Position numbers and translations under genes: made by a program
Shown here: piece after piece, positions 47,301 to 56,179 of the stretch
How the letters are laid out: every line of letters begins with the position of its first letter
Numbering within the stretch: the stretch's first letter is position 1
The notes under the pieces: model-generated
The model's input: only the letters and a program-made list of their open reading frames with translations
Databases searched by the model: none
Told to the model about the DNA's origin: nothing
Assembly: GCA_006384855.1 (NCBI GenBank)
Contig: VCJN01003591.1
Coordinates: forward strand, 62,001-126,000
Direction: 5' to 3'
DNA from: Tetraselmis striata
Taxonomy: Eukaryota; Chlorophyta; Chlorodendrophyceae; Chlorodendrales; Chlorodendraceae
DNA length: 64,000 nucleotides

Positions 47301-48700
47301 CGCACTCCGCCTTGACCTTGATGGACGTCAGGATCACCTCGGGCTTGGTAAGCAGGCTGTGGAACGAAAACTCGCTAAACTGCTCGGCAAAGTCGTATGT
47401 GGGGAGCACCACGCAGCCAGTCTCGGGCACCTATGAGGCAGGGTGGTACAGGTATAACAGAGCGGTTAGTTTCACCGCAGCATGCATTACACATGTCACA
47501 CAACACAGCCGCCCAACTCCCTGAGGGCACAGACAATAGGCTTGCCCAGCCAAATCAGTCACTGTGCGCCCACTGCTTGCATTTTAGCCGCGGCAAGCAC
47601 ATGCATCAACTCATCCATCAGTGACCAGATGCGCGAGAGCTCCGGCTCGAAGGGAGTGTCTCCTGGCAGCCAAATAAGAGAGGGAGGTAAATCGTCGCTG
47701 GGGAACAGGAGCGCACCGGGCGGGGCAGATCCTTGGGAAAGTCGTCGGCCAGTGGCAGCGTGAGCTCTGCTGCATGTCCAGCTGTGGCCTGCACAACTGC
47801 CCGGTCAAAGACGACCTTGTTCATGGTGCGAGCGTACTCAATGTTGATCTCATTGACAAGCTGGCTGGTGTCCATCAGCTTGTCCTTCAGCTTCTTGGAG
47901 TTGAGCGCGTAGCCAAGCATGCGATTGACCTGCTCCGCCATCAGCGGCGGGATGCCCTCCGTGGGCATGCTGTCGATGAAAAAGTTGTAGCGCAGCACCG
48001 CCTCTGTGCGCGCACGCTCCTTCAGCGCCGCACCCAAGCGGGCCGCGTACACAAATGGATCCTCCGCACGGAAGTGCACAAACACGCGGTGCACCCAGCG
48101 CGTCTGCCCGCCGGAACCAGGCTCGCACTTGTACGTGTTATCCTTCTCGTCGAAGTCCGTCACTGTGCACTCCTTCCAAGTGACTGTGCCTGAGTATGAA
48201 TCCCGAAAGGCCACCAGCGCCACCGGGCGTGGCCCGCCTTCAGGCAGCTCCCGCGGCACCCACTCCCCCGCCGTGCGCTGCTCAAAGTTGGTGTTGTCAA
48301 ACACGGCAATGTCGAATGCGGACAGCCCCTCTGGCGTCACGCCCTCAGCGGCCACAAGTGACGGCACATCCTGCTGCGCAAACAAGCGCTTGCGCCGGTC
48401 GATCTCCACGCGGCGAGGTATCACGCCTGGCGGCACCTCGTAGGGCACCATCACCTTGGGCTCCAGGTATGCCAGCGGCTCCTCGTGCTTGGCGCGCTTG
48501 GTGGCGCTGCCCAGGCGCCCGCTGCCATCCTCGAACGGCCCCTCAGCACCTGCCTCGGGCGTCTTCGGCGCAGCCACCCCATTGCCTTGGGCCTCTGCCG
48601 GTCCCCGCTTGGTTGCGGCCCCATCTAGCTCCGCTGTGTTGCGGCCCAATGTGAAGCGAGCCTTGGGCCGCAGCAGCAGCCCAGCCTGCTGGTTGGGCAT
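32323..48700 (-). CDS. Axonemal inner-arm dynein heavy chain, DNAH3/7/12 group
   Basis: About 4,130 residues, normal for the family. Exons (minus strand): 48700-47717, 47662-47574, 47430-46069, 45770-44988, 44826-44125, 43985-43659, 42551-42057, 41934-41176, 40834-39435, 39197-38853, 37855-35900, 35677-34688 and 34527-32323. Order: tail; linker ([23 protein letters not shown]); AAA1 P-loop [10 protein letters not shown] with [11 protein letters not shown]2 [11 protein letters not shown]3 [13 protein letters not shown]4 GVGGSGRQS; coiled-coil stalk with microtubule-binding domain; AAA5 ([16 protein letters not shown]); AAA6 and C-terminal domain ending TGHSTNFV and [10 protein letters not shown]. 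These motors drive ciliary bending from the inner dynein arms. Phases agree at all but two places: exon 41934-41176 lacks one base near 41548-41551, and the first junction (47717/47662) is off by one. The start ATG at 48700 gives [10 protein letters not shown]; an upstream exon is possible. Introns carry sense-strand poly(C) tracts, and the two largest are related to each other. Confidence 0.93.
37976..38620 (-). repeat. AT-rich insert in a dynein intron, copy A
   Basis: Lies in the intron 38852-37856. It shares with 42630-43520, in the same order and orientation, GCCACCCTTCTAGCGTTTT, CACGGCGTTTGT, ATTCCTGTAT and CAATACA blocks, plus a terminal CAGCC/CTGGTG region. Copies differ by many substitutions and indels. 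It is AT-rich in a GC-rich gene, so it is probably a mobile insertion; partial CTTGCCA inverted ends are visible. Confidence 0.65.
41002..41051 (-). repeat. 25-bp tandem duplication in a dynein intron
   Basis: AACTGTGAGTATCAAATATG and the next five bases occur twice, at 41002-41026 and 41027-41051. It is entirely intronic. Confidence 0.8.
42630..43520 (-). repeat. AT-rich insert in a dynein intron, copy B
   Basis: Lies in the 1,107-bp intron 43658-42552. It is related to copy A at 37976-38620 and about 250 bp longer, the extra material lying mainly between the GCCACCCTTCTAGCG and ACGGCGTTTG blocks. Confidence 0.65.
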
Positions 48701-49390
48701 CTGTTTTGCGGGATGGCACACGGGTACGTGTCAGAGCCTGCTTCAGAAAAGGCTGGTCCCCATGGCAGAGCAAAGGGGAGGTTGCCTTAAATATAGGAAG
48801 CTGCCAAGCGGATTCCGTGCCAGGTAGTTATGGGGTGTGAATTTATGCCGTCAGGTATCCAAATACTGCCCTCCGTTGGCCCAAACACTGACCCTTTGGT
48901 GCCACTCTCCAAGGGCCTGCCTCTGCCAGCCCGTTCCCATCCACCGCCTGGTGGTTGACCGCTGAGCTGCTGTGGATAACGTTTGCCAACCACCTGAGGC
49001 CATTCCTCTGCGGCCCCTACCCTCCCCAACTCCAGCACCCCTGACAAGCAAATCCTACGCCTTGCCGATTGTCAAGGAAACCGTAAATACGGAAGCAACA
49101 TCCTGGCCACCCATGCACAGTAATGTATTTTCCCATCCTAGCCCGGCTTCATCGCCCCAGCGGTGCGATTCCCAAAGAAAGCCTCCGCCATGCCGCGCGC
49201 ACATGCCGCTAAGCCGTCCGACATGTCGAGCCTTTCGGCACGACTCCCTCAAGTCGGTCAGCGACGCAGCTATGCTGCAGGGCACTTAAAAGGTGGTCAG
49301 ATCCGGCAGCACACTACGTGGTATCGCGAAATTTCAGATGGCGAGTGCCTGGTTGGGGCGGGGAGGGGGGGTACGGGGACCGCATGCGCG

Positions 49391-49426
<36 letters not shown>

Positions 49427-49860
49427 TAATATTTTACCTTGGCCGCGTCCTGCGCGAGCCGCCCCGCCCACGGCTGACCCCGCGCCTCCGCCCAGCACCC
49501 GCCGGCGTTAGATTCCTAGAGCTTCGCCTTGCTCTATGACGTCCTCCGGAAGCAACCCCGTCTTCGGCCAACCGTGTTGGACGTGGAAAACTGTACCAGA
49601 TGTCCGCGCGGTTCGCTGATGCACGTCGCGCGGCTGCGCTGTCATCTTCCTGCAACCGCAGCAAGCACAACAGTATATTAAGGAAGCACATCATTAGCAG
49701 CGCTGCAAGGGTTTCACTGGTGCCAGTCCTGTCCCGGGGGCGGGGGAAAAAACGCAGCGCAGGCTGGCGAAATATCAGACGGGCGCGCGCGCAAACGCGC
49801 GCGGAATACCTCGTGGATTCGTCACCAGCAATATTTTTAATCTAAAGTAATAGTGATATG
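48701..49860. other. Upstream region of the dynein gene; no other gene recognised
   Basis: Contains the presumed dynein promoter and 5' untranslated region, with no motif I can name. A G29 tract lies at 49396-49424 (C29 in the dynein sense direction). A 42-bp segment at 49701-49742 recurs at 62343-62384 with 37 matches. Its right end is the border of the YR element. Confidence 0.5.
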
Positions 49861-50044
49861 ATCTAAACTAGTTTATGGGGTTTCCATCCTTGACCTAACC
49901 GATTTTTAGCTACAAGTGCTGCTCAGTGGTACGGGAACTAGTAACTGTTGTTGCGCCCTTGTTGGGTGCAGCACGAGTAGACATAAAAGCAGCCAGAACA
50001 GCTGAGCCTGCCATCTTCCAGTTTTCGCTGCGTTCCACGCAGCG
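49861..50044 (+). repeat. A1 terminal repeat, YR element copy 2
   Basis: 184 bp from ATCTAAACTAGTTTATGGGG to CCACGCAGCG. It differs from A2 only at GATTTTTAGC versus GCTTTTTAGC. It probably holds the promoter, but no motif is certain. Confidence 0.9.
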
Positions 50045-50157
50045 ATGTAAAAACTGTCTCGTAACCCGTTGCGAGCAAGGTCACCCCAGGTTGTTCAAGA
50101 CCACACCCGGCTCGCCACCCGAGTGTGATATTCTCGTCCGTACGTCCGTGCGTTACC

Positions 50158-51033
50158 ATGCCAGATGGAGAAGAACCCGTCGCTGAGCCGACGTTGGAGT
50201 CGCTGAACGCAGATATGAGGGCCCAGTCTTCATTACTGCGAGAGCTGGCTGCAGCTGTGGCACAATTGACGGCTCGTGATCGCGTTGTTGATGGAGAGGG
50301 GGCACATGGCTCCGGCTCAGGGCAGCGCTTCGCGGGACAGCCGACAGGCAGCGGGGGAGCCGCAGAGCGCCCCGACTTGCTAGAGCTAGCCCAGAGCGGC
50401 CGTGTCGGAGCAAAATCCGTGAGTGCCGAGGATGATTACCTCGCGGTGCCAGAGCTACTGCAGAGAGCAGAGTCTGGTTACGAGGCCGTTCGACCGGTCA
50501 GCCGAGTGCCTGGACTTTTCCCTTTGAGCACCGACCTAACGAACGAGTACCTCAAGCAGGATGACCGGCGTCTGCCGGCCCAGGAGGAGTACTTGTGGAT
50601 GTCGTGTTTCGGGGCCCACATGGCCGCCCTTTTCGTGGCGCTCGACGAGCTGCTACCTTACGTCCCCGCCACTAACCAGGACTTCACCCCCTACCTCGCG
50701 AGAGCTCGGAATCACGCCGAGGCCATCGACAAGGCGTTTCGTTTTCGTCTAGCCTTCCTGCGGAGGCTGAATGAGGTCAAGCGTGTGCACGGTGACCAAG
50801 GTGTTCTGGACGTGCTGCGAGCTCAGCATTTTCAGCCTGCTTCGGAGCATCTGGGTTCTGCGATTTTTGGGGACCTCATGAGGGACTACGAGCGTCGTGT
50901 CTTCGAGGCGACCGTTGCCAGCAGCGCCAAGGCGACCGCTACTTCTCGAGTAGCGGCTGCAGCTGCCGGACGCGGGCGTGGGCGAGGACGTGGCGGCGGA
51001 CGTGGACGTGGCCGCGAAGGTGAGCACGAGTGA
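50158..51033 (+). CDS. Gag-like ORF1 of the YR element, RG-rich tail
   Basis: 291-residue protein from ATG (MPDGEEPVAEP) to TGA. Residues about 14-40 form an amphipathic, coiled-coil-like helix (ESLNADMRAQSSLLRELAAA). The central part (FPLSTDLTNEYLKQDD, then ALFVALDELLPYV, then FRFRLAFLRRLNEVKRVHG) is helical and conserved with the decayed copy. The tail is arginine/glycine-rich (GRGRGRGRGGGRGRGREG). Position before the enzyme and an RG nucleic-acid-binding tail suggest a Gag or nucleoprotein role; that is inference from layout, as no capsid or zinc knuckle is visible. The frame continues past the stop into the recombinase. Confidence 0.75.
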   Translation: MPDGEEPVAEPTLESLNADMRAQSSLLRELAAAVAQLTARDRVVDGEGAHGSGSGQRFAGQPTGSGGAAERPDLLELAQSGRVGAKSVSAEDDYLAVPELLQRAESGYEAVRPVSRVPGLFPLSTDLTNEYLKQDDRRLPAQEEYLWMSCFGAHMAALFVALDELLPYVPATNQDFTPYLARARNHAEAIDKAFRFRLAFLRRLNEVKRVHGDQGVLDVLRAQHFQPASEHLGSAIFGDLMRDYERRVFEATVASSAKATATSRVAAAAAGRGRGRGRGGGRGRGREGEHE

Positions 51034-51036
51034 CGG
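51031..51036 (+). promoter_or_regulatory. Candidate stop-codon readthrough site TGA-CGG
   Basis: A single TGA separates ORF1 from ORF2, which lie in the same frame, with no further stop until 52695 and no in-frame ATG until 51247. UGA followed by CGG is a known type of readthrough context in some plant RNA viruses, usually with a downstream stem. A 7-bp stem with one mismatch (GGCCACC/GGTGACC) lies about 45 bases downstream. The decayed copy keeps TGACGG at 6354-6359. Readthrough would give an 845-residue Gag-recombinase fusion. Confidence 0.6.
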
Positions 51037-52695
51037 TGTGGGGCGCCGCTCGTCGGAGTTGCAGGAGCCTTGCGAGGCCACCTTTCGGTGACCGCCGCAA
51101 GACGCACCCGTGCAGCTCAACGGCGGGATGAGCGCCCTGTGTCAGGACCTGACCCCCCCACCTTACAGACTTCATTTAGACCTTCCTCGGTGCGGCGCTT
51201 CTTACAGCTACAGCCGAGTGCGGCTCAACCATCCGCACGCCTGCACATGGCGGCTCAACCACCCGCCTTTCTTACAACCCCATCTCTGCGTTCGTCGGTT
51301 GTTACACTACGTGTTACAACCGGTTCGCAACGACCAAGTTTCGCGCGTGTACGTTACGCACGTGACAGGCGCTACGAGCGCGAAGGGCGCGCGGGGCGGC
51401 CCTCTTACCTGAACCTAGCCCCGCAAACCCGTACTGGAGCTACTGCAAACCCGTCCAGCAACTACCGGCCAACCGCCGGGAACCTAACCGTTGCTGCCGA
51501 GTACTTTGCGAACATTAGCCGTGCCGGTGGAACTCTGTCAGTAAAACGACGCACTTACGTAATTGACGAGCCCGCAGCTATCGCTCCATGGGCTGCGTCA
51601 CTGCGATCTCGACTGCAGGACGCGTTCGACTCAGACGAGTTGGGCCAGCGGACGCTCGACCTGCTCTCCAGCTCCCTCAGCGCTCAGACCCTCAAGAGCT
51701 ACGCCGGCAGGTTGTCTCAGTTCGCTGAGTTCTGCCACGACTCCGAGAACATCAGCCCGCTGGAAGCGACTACTGCTACTGTTGTTCGGTACGTTGCCTG
51801 GATCGGGGAGCGAGGGCACATCGCAGCTAAATCGCTGCAGCCCTACCTGTCTGCCATCAACACCTTCTTCGAGCTGCACAACCTCGTCCCGATCGCCAAG
51901 GACAGCCTACACCTCACTTCAGCAAGACGTGGGTTAATGTTGCGTCAGCGCCGATTGGACGCTGCCCCTTTGCGTGTCCCTCTGCCTGCGGATGTAGCTT
52001 ACCGCTTCGTCTCAAAGGCCGAGCTAATTGTGTCTGCTCCTTACCCAGAGTCCCACCTCGACTACCGAGCCCTCTTGGCCTCGGTTGTCAACATCCTGTT
52101 CGTTGCCAGGGGCCTTACTGGCGTCTCCTGTCGAGTGCAAGATGTGCATGTCGACACCTACAACATCACCTTGCAGATCTACCGCGAGAAGGGTCGCGCT
52201 GGCCGGCGGGGACCCGACGACCTGCGCGTACTTCTCCTTCCAGTGTCCGAGCACCCTCGAGTGGCACGTCTCTTGCACCACTTCATCGACAACGTCCAGT
52301 TTGTCCCCCTGGTTACTGTTGGCTTGGCTGCCTCCAACTTCTGGGCTGTCAATGTGGCTGAGCAGTCAAAACCTTGGACTGCGGCTACGATGTCAGACTG
52401 GTTGTCTACAGCAGTCAACCTAGTCAACGCTGCCCCTCCTGCTGGCACTTCCTGGACTTCACACAGTCTACGCAAGGGCGCAGCCTCTGCAGCAAACGCC
52501 ATCGGAGCGCCACTGTCCCACATCCGCTACCAAGGCGGTTGGGCCACTAACTCTGATGTCGTTCTGGACTACATCGACCCCAACGTTCTTCCTTCTCCTG
52601 GCGCGTGGTTCTTCTTTGGACACATCGCCCCCCTCCGCCACTTCCATGTCCAACAGGACTCCGCAGCGGTGGCCTTCCCAGTGCCTCCTTCATGA
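51034..52695 (+). CDS. Tyrosine recombinase ORF2 of the YR element
   Basis: Open frame of about 553 codons following ORF1's stop; the first ATG is at 51247, so translation is by readthrough or from that internal ATG. A basic, poorly structured N-terminal part (to about 51540) is followed by a SAM-like core-binding domain (AQTLKSYAGRLSQFAEFCHD, SLQPYLSAINTFFELHN). The catalytic domain has arginine at codon 52108 (VARGLTG), lysine in YREKGRAG, H-x-x-R at 52462 (SHSLRKGAAS), GGW near 52537 and the tyrosine nucleophile at 52570 (VLDYIDP). All active-site residues are present, so the enzyme could be active. It should cut and rejoin the element ends through a covalent 3'-phosphotyrosine. It resembles DIRS/Kangaroo recombinases. 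Confidence 0.85.
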   Translation, partial: RCGAPLVGVAGALRGHLSVTAARRTRAAQRRDERPVSGPDPPTLQTSFRPSSVRRFLQLQPSAAQPSARLHMAAQPPAFLTTPSLRSSVVTLRVTTGSQRPSFARVRYARDRRYEREGRAGRPSYLNLAPQTRTGATANPSSNYRPTAGNLTVAAEYFANISRAGGTLSVKRRTYVIDEPAAIAPWAASLRSRLQDAFDSDELGQRTLDLLSSSLSAQTLKSYAGRLSQFAEFCHDSENISPLEATTATVVRYVAWIGERGHIAAKSLQPYLSAINTFFELHNLVPIAKDSLHLTSARRGLMLRQRRLDAAPLRVPLPADVAYRFVSKAELIVSAPYPESHLDYRALLASVVNILFVARGLTGVSCRVQDVHVDTYNITLQIYREKGRAGRRGPDDLRVLLLPVSEHPRVARLLHHFIDNVQFVPLVTVGLAASNFWAVNVAEQSKPWTAATMSDWLSTAVNLVNAAPPAGTSWTSHSLRKGAASAANAIGAPLSHIRYQGGWATNSDVVLDYIDPNVLPSPGAWFFFGHIAPLRHFHVQQDSAAVAFPVPPS

Positions 52696-52748
52696 CTTGG
52701 CGCTACCCCTTCTCCGTCAATCCACCGCTCTCTACGTTCGCTCAAGAC

Positions 52749-52776
52749 TGGCAAAACCAGACTCAACTTTGAAATG
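52749..52776 (+). repeat. B1 repeat, YR element copy 2
   Basis: 28 bp (TGGCAAAACCAGACTCAAC and on to ATG), identical to B2 at 53055-53082 and abutting A2. The B1/A2 junction should copy the junction of a circular intermediate. Confidence 0.85.
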
Positions 52777-52960
52777 ATCTAAACTAGTTTATGGGGTTTC
52801 CATCCTTGACCTAACCGCTTTTTAGCTACAAGTGCTGCTCAGTGGTACGGGAACTAGTAACTGTTGTTGCGCCCTTGTTGGGTGCAGCACGAGTAGACAT
52901 AAAAGCAGCCAGAACAGCTGAGCCTGCCATCTTCCAGTTTTCGCTGCGTTCCACGCAGCG
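52777..52960 (+). repeat. A2 repeat, YR element copy 2
   Basis: 184-bp copy of A1 with one mismatch, lying between B1 and the spacer that leads to B2. Confidence 0.9.
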
Positions 52961-53054
52961 CCCCCCCTGACTCCGTTTTCCCTCCACGCTTTCGCTAAAC
53001 CATCCTGCCAATTTCGGCTCTTGACCGTGTAAAACAGCCTGCGCGACCTTTTTG

Positions 53055-53082
53055 GCAAAACCAGACTCAACTTTGAAATGAA
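53055..53082 (+). repeat. B2 terminal repeat, YR element copy 2
   Basis: Identical to B1. It ends in the border ATG and is followed by flanking AAGTAACTTG. Confidence 0.85.
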
Positions 53083-54558
53083 GTAACTTGACAGTTGAAC
53101 GAATCAGCGATGCGTCGATTTTTCAGAAAATTTTAAAAGAACGGGTTCTACACCTTTCCACATAAGTCCGGGTTTTGCATTTTCGATCGCAAAGCGCATG
53201 CATGGGCGAGAATAACGCCGGCTGCATGTGCATACATGCTAACTACAGTAGGAATAGTTCGGGCGAACGCCTATCGCGCGCTTTATACCCACCCGCGCGA
53301 CAACACGACCATTTGTGGGCGCCCTTAAAGAAACGCGAAATCAGTGCATGATGCGTTGGCGCCGGAAAATTGTGGGTTGCGCCAACCGTCCAAACCTATG
53401 GAAAAAGCGGCACTCGTCGCACCAAACTCGGTGAATACGCCCCTTGGCACAAGTTGCACACACCGTGCGTGTAGGCCACTGAAAGCATGTCGCTATAGGC
53501 ACGACGCGACACCCCAACGACAAGTTGGCCACTGTGGGGAGCAATTTTGGGGTGAAAATGCTGCTGTTTCTGTGGCGAACGCACGTAGGAGAGGCGCTCG
53601 ATGGGCCCCTTGGCGTAGGGCGATGCTCTACTATGGGGGCGCGTGGTGGAATGCCAGTTGCACCGTTTCGTGGGCGGGTTGGCGCGGTAGGGGCGTGGAC
53701 TTTAATTAATATGAAATTCCTTGAAAAATGCTGTGGGAAATGGCATTTTGGCTGGTAGATGTGTGTATCGCTAGGAGGCGGCACATGCCAAGTGTTGGTG
53801 GTCCGTGGTCATCCACACACATAACGCTCTCGCACAGCCGAGTATGGGGCTTAGACACGCACTTGGCGCAAAGCCACGCGCCCGACATGGGTGGGCACAT
53901 GAGGCAGTTAGGGGCAACTTGGATGATCATCTTTGGGGAATTTTTCCGGGGCCCCAAAAAATCTATTTTTTGATTCTGAAAGATTGTGATCGACGCAAAT
54001 TTGAACGAGCAATTGCGTGGTATTTTTAAAACAATTTTTTGAGCAAACCCTGAGAAGTTATAGCGTTTTAAAGCCAAGGTGGTGTTGCTGAGCGTGGCCG
54101 ACACTGATGCCATGCCAGTATCGCAACGCGACATGTACTAGCCGCCGCCAACACGGCTGCACCCCAACCAAATGCACCCGAGCCCCTCGCCAATGTGTTT
54201 CCTCACGCGTTCATGGCCATCCCGCCGTTTGGTTGCCTATGCACGCGCGTCGGCGTGTGCGTGATACCGACCCTGGTTTTTGTGCAGTTGCAGGCGACGC
54301 CAATCCACCCACCAAGTGCAGCGTGACACCCTAGTCAAAGGTCTTTAAGCTTCGGTTTGAGCCACTCGTCACGCAGATTTTAAAAAACCCTCTGAGATTC
54401 CAGAGTTTCAACTCATGTACCCTACGTTCAGGTACCCTAGACTTCTGAAGCCTTGAGACTGCCGAAAAGGGACCCCAAACTTATGTGCATGGGTGTATAT
54501 CGACACTTGCCTACAGTTCCATGAATTGCCCGGTCAAGTCCCCGTTCGTTGTTCTTTG
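53083..54558. other. No gene recognised
   Basis: Non-coding by inspection: frames are short, unrelated to known domains and mirrored on both strands. It includes a few AT-rich runs (53930-54050). Confidence 0.5.
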
Positions 54559-55150
54559 AGCACCCTCTCCCTTCCTGTCATGTCGGCGCCTCCACATCAC
54601 ATTCGGCCTAGTGCCGCTATTGGAGTGGCCCGGGATGTTGTGCTGGGAAGGGAGTTCTACGTTCGGCGGAAGGGGGCGCGACCGAGCTGGCAGCGGATCT
54701 GGCGCTAGGCGGAACAACGCGCGCTGGACACCGGCGTCTTACGTCGTTGGTGGCACGGTCGGCTCTCCATTCCCTACTCGTTGAGCACTTTCTCCCTTCA
54801 TGTCATGTTGGCGCCTCCACATCACATTCGGCCTAGTGCCGCTATTGGAGTGGCCCGGGATGTTGTGCTGGGGAAGGCGTTCTACGTTTGGCGGAAAAGG
54901 ACGCGACCGAGCTAGCGGCGGATGTGGCGTTGGGTGGCCTGCGTCTGTTGCACGCCCGTGGCGCCCCGTTCTGGGTTGGACCCCCCCCCCCCCCCACCCA
55001 CTTCCGCTCCTTGCTGCGAGACCTCAACTTCGAAGCTCCTTTCCTGTCGGCGCCTTCACATCACATTCGGCCTAGTGCCGCTATTGGAGTGGCCCGGGAT
55101 TGTGTGCTGGGGAGAGCGTCCCTACTGCGTGGAGCGGCGGCTGGCTGGTG
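54559..55150. repeat. Three-unit tandem repeat of ~225-250 bp
   Basis: CACATCACATTCGGCCTAGT followed by GCCGCTATTGGAGTGGCCCG occurs near 54593, 54817 and 55060. Units 1 and 2 are most alike (ending in a GGCGGA...GCGACCGAGCT stretch); unit 3 diverges after about 75 bp. A C14 tract at 54981-54994 lies between units 2 and 3. No protein is supported. Confidence 0.8.
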
Positions 55151-55269
55151 GCGATGCCTTGTGGGTGGCTACCATGGCGATTCCCGCCTCTGGTGGCCCG
55201 TAGCTGGATTTCCTTCTGGATTTATGTGTAGATTTCTTGAATGTTGCGTCTAGCACATGTAATCATGAA

Positions 55270-55595
55270 TTGCATTGCCAGCGCTTTGAAGTACGAGCAG
55301 CGAGCGTTTGCATTGCCAGCGCTTTGAAGTACAAGAGTATTTTTCCACTGCCAGCAGCGAGTAGCGAGTACCCATACCAGTACCAGCAGCGAATAGCAAG
55401 TACCAATACCAGCAGCGAGCGTTCGCATTGCCAGCGCTTTGAAGTACCTGAGTTTTTTTCTCCATTACCAGCAGCGAGTAGCGAGTACCAGTACTCATAG
55501 CCTCCCAACCGCGAGATCGTAATCGGACGGCTGTGTAATTAAGGACCGTGGGCGGGCGGGTGGGTGGGTGGGTGGGTGGGTGGATTATAGTACTT
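55270..55595. repeat. Short mixed tandem repeats and a (GGGT)n tract
   Basis: CATTGCCAGCGCTTTGAAGTAC occurs at about 55272, 55312 and 55425, interspersed with CAGCAGCGAGTAGCGAGTACC variants. A GGGT-type tetranucleotide run at 55551-55584 could form a G-quadruplex. It is non-coding. Confidence 0.75.
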
Positions 55596-55923
55596 AGTAG
55601 TACATTCCAGTAGATAAGCGCTTTAGTCATGCACCTACAGGCCCGATCCGCTGCACTATACGGGTACCCGTACGGCAATAAAGCTCACCGCCGAAAAATC
55701 GCGACGCTTCGCTGGATAATTCACAATAACGTAATCTAGCCGATAGTAATCTAAAGAATAGTCGCTAGATAACACCAATGAATTAAAATAAATTTAAGGA
55801 AGGATGGGGCGCATTTAGCCAACGATGTAAAATCATGTAACTCGCTTACATTTTTGTCGGAAAACAGGCCCATGGGGCCGAGTAATCCGCAATGATATGA
55901 TCCTTAAAGGGAGGATGGATGGG

Positions 55924-56121
55924 CGCGCAAGCTGTTAAGCTGGCGCAAAGGCAAAAGGTGGACTCCCGTCGCTGCTCCGGAGAGTCATACGACAGGGTTG
56001 GCCGGGGCTGGCGCGTGCGCCGATGGTCATCGGCGTTGCTAAGACATCGCGGCGTTGCTAGCGGAATACGAAGCGGTTGGTCGCCCGGTGTAATTCAAAC
56101 CTCTATATTACCAACATGACC
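55924..56121 (-). repeat. A2 repeat of the DIRS element
   Basis: Matches 60529-60726 in the same orientation, for example GTGGACTC.CGTCGCTGCTCC and TGGTCATCGGCGTTGC. Confidence 0.8.
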
Positions 56122-56179
56122 ATTTAAGCTGAAAGGGGCTGCATTTGCCATCATGCCACCCATGGGCGGGCAGGTCGCC

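Larger units (their letters stand above)
49861..53082 (+). mobile_element. Intact RT-less tyrosine-recombinase element with split direct repeats, copy 2
   Basis: 3.2-kb element with A1 (49861-50044), B1 (52749-52776) joined to A2 (52777-52960), a 94-bp spacer and B2 (53055-53082). A1 and A2 (184 bp) differ at one base; B1 and B2 (28 bp) are identical. This A1...B1A2...B2 order is that of PAT/Kangaroo-type DIRS retroelements, where B1A2 copies the circle junction. Unlike those, only a Gag-like ORF1 and a tyrosine recombinase are encoded; there is no reverse transcriptase or RNase H. ATG stands at both outer borders (49858-49860 and 53080-53082) and at the B1/A2 junction, with no target duplication, consistent with recombinase-mediated integration of a circle at a matching triplet. 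It may depend on an RT in trans or move as DNA. Near-identical repeats imply recent movement. Confidence 0.85.
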
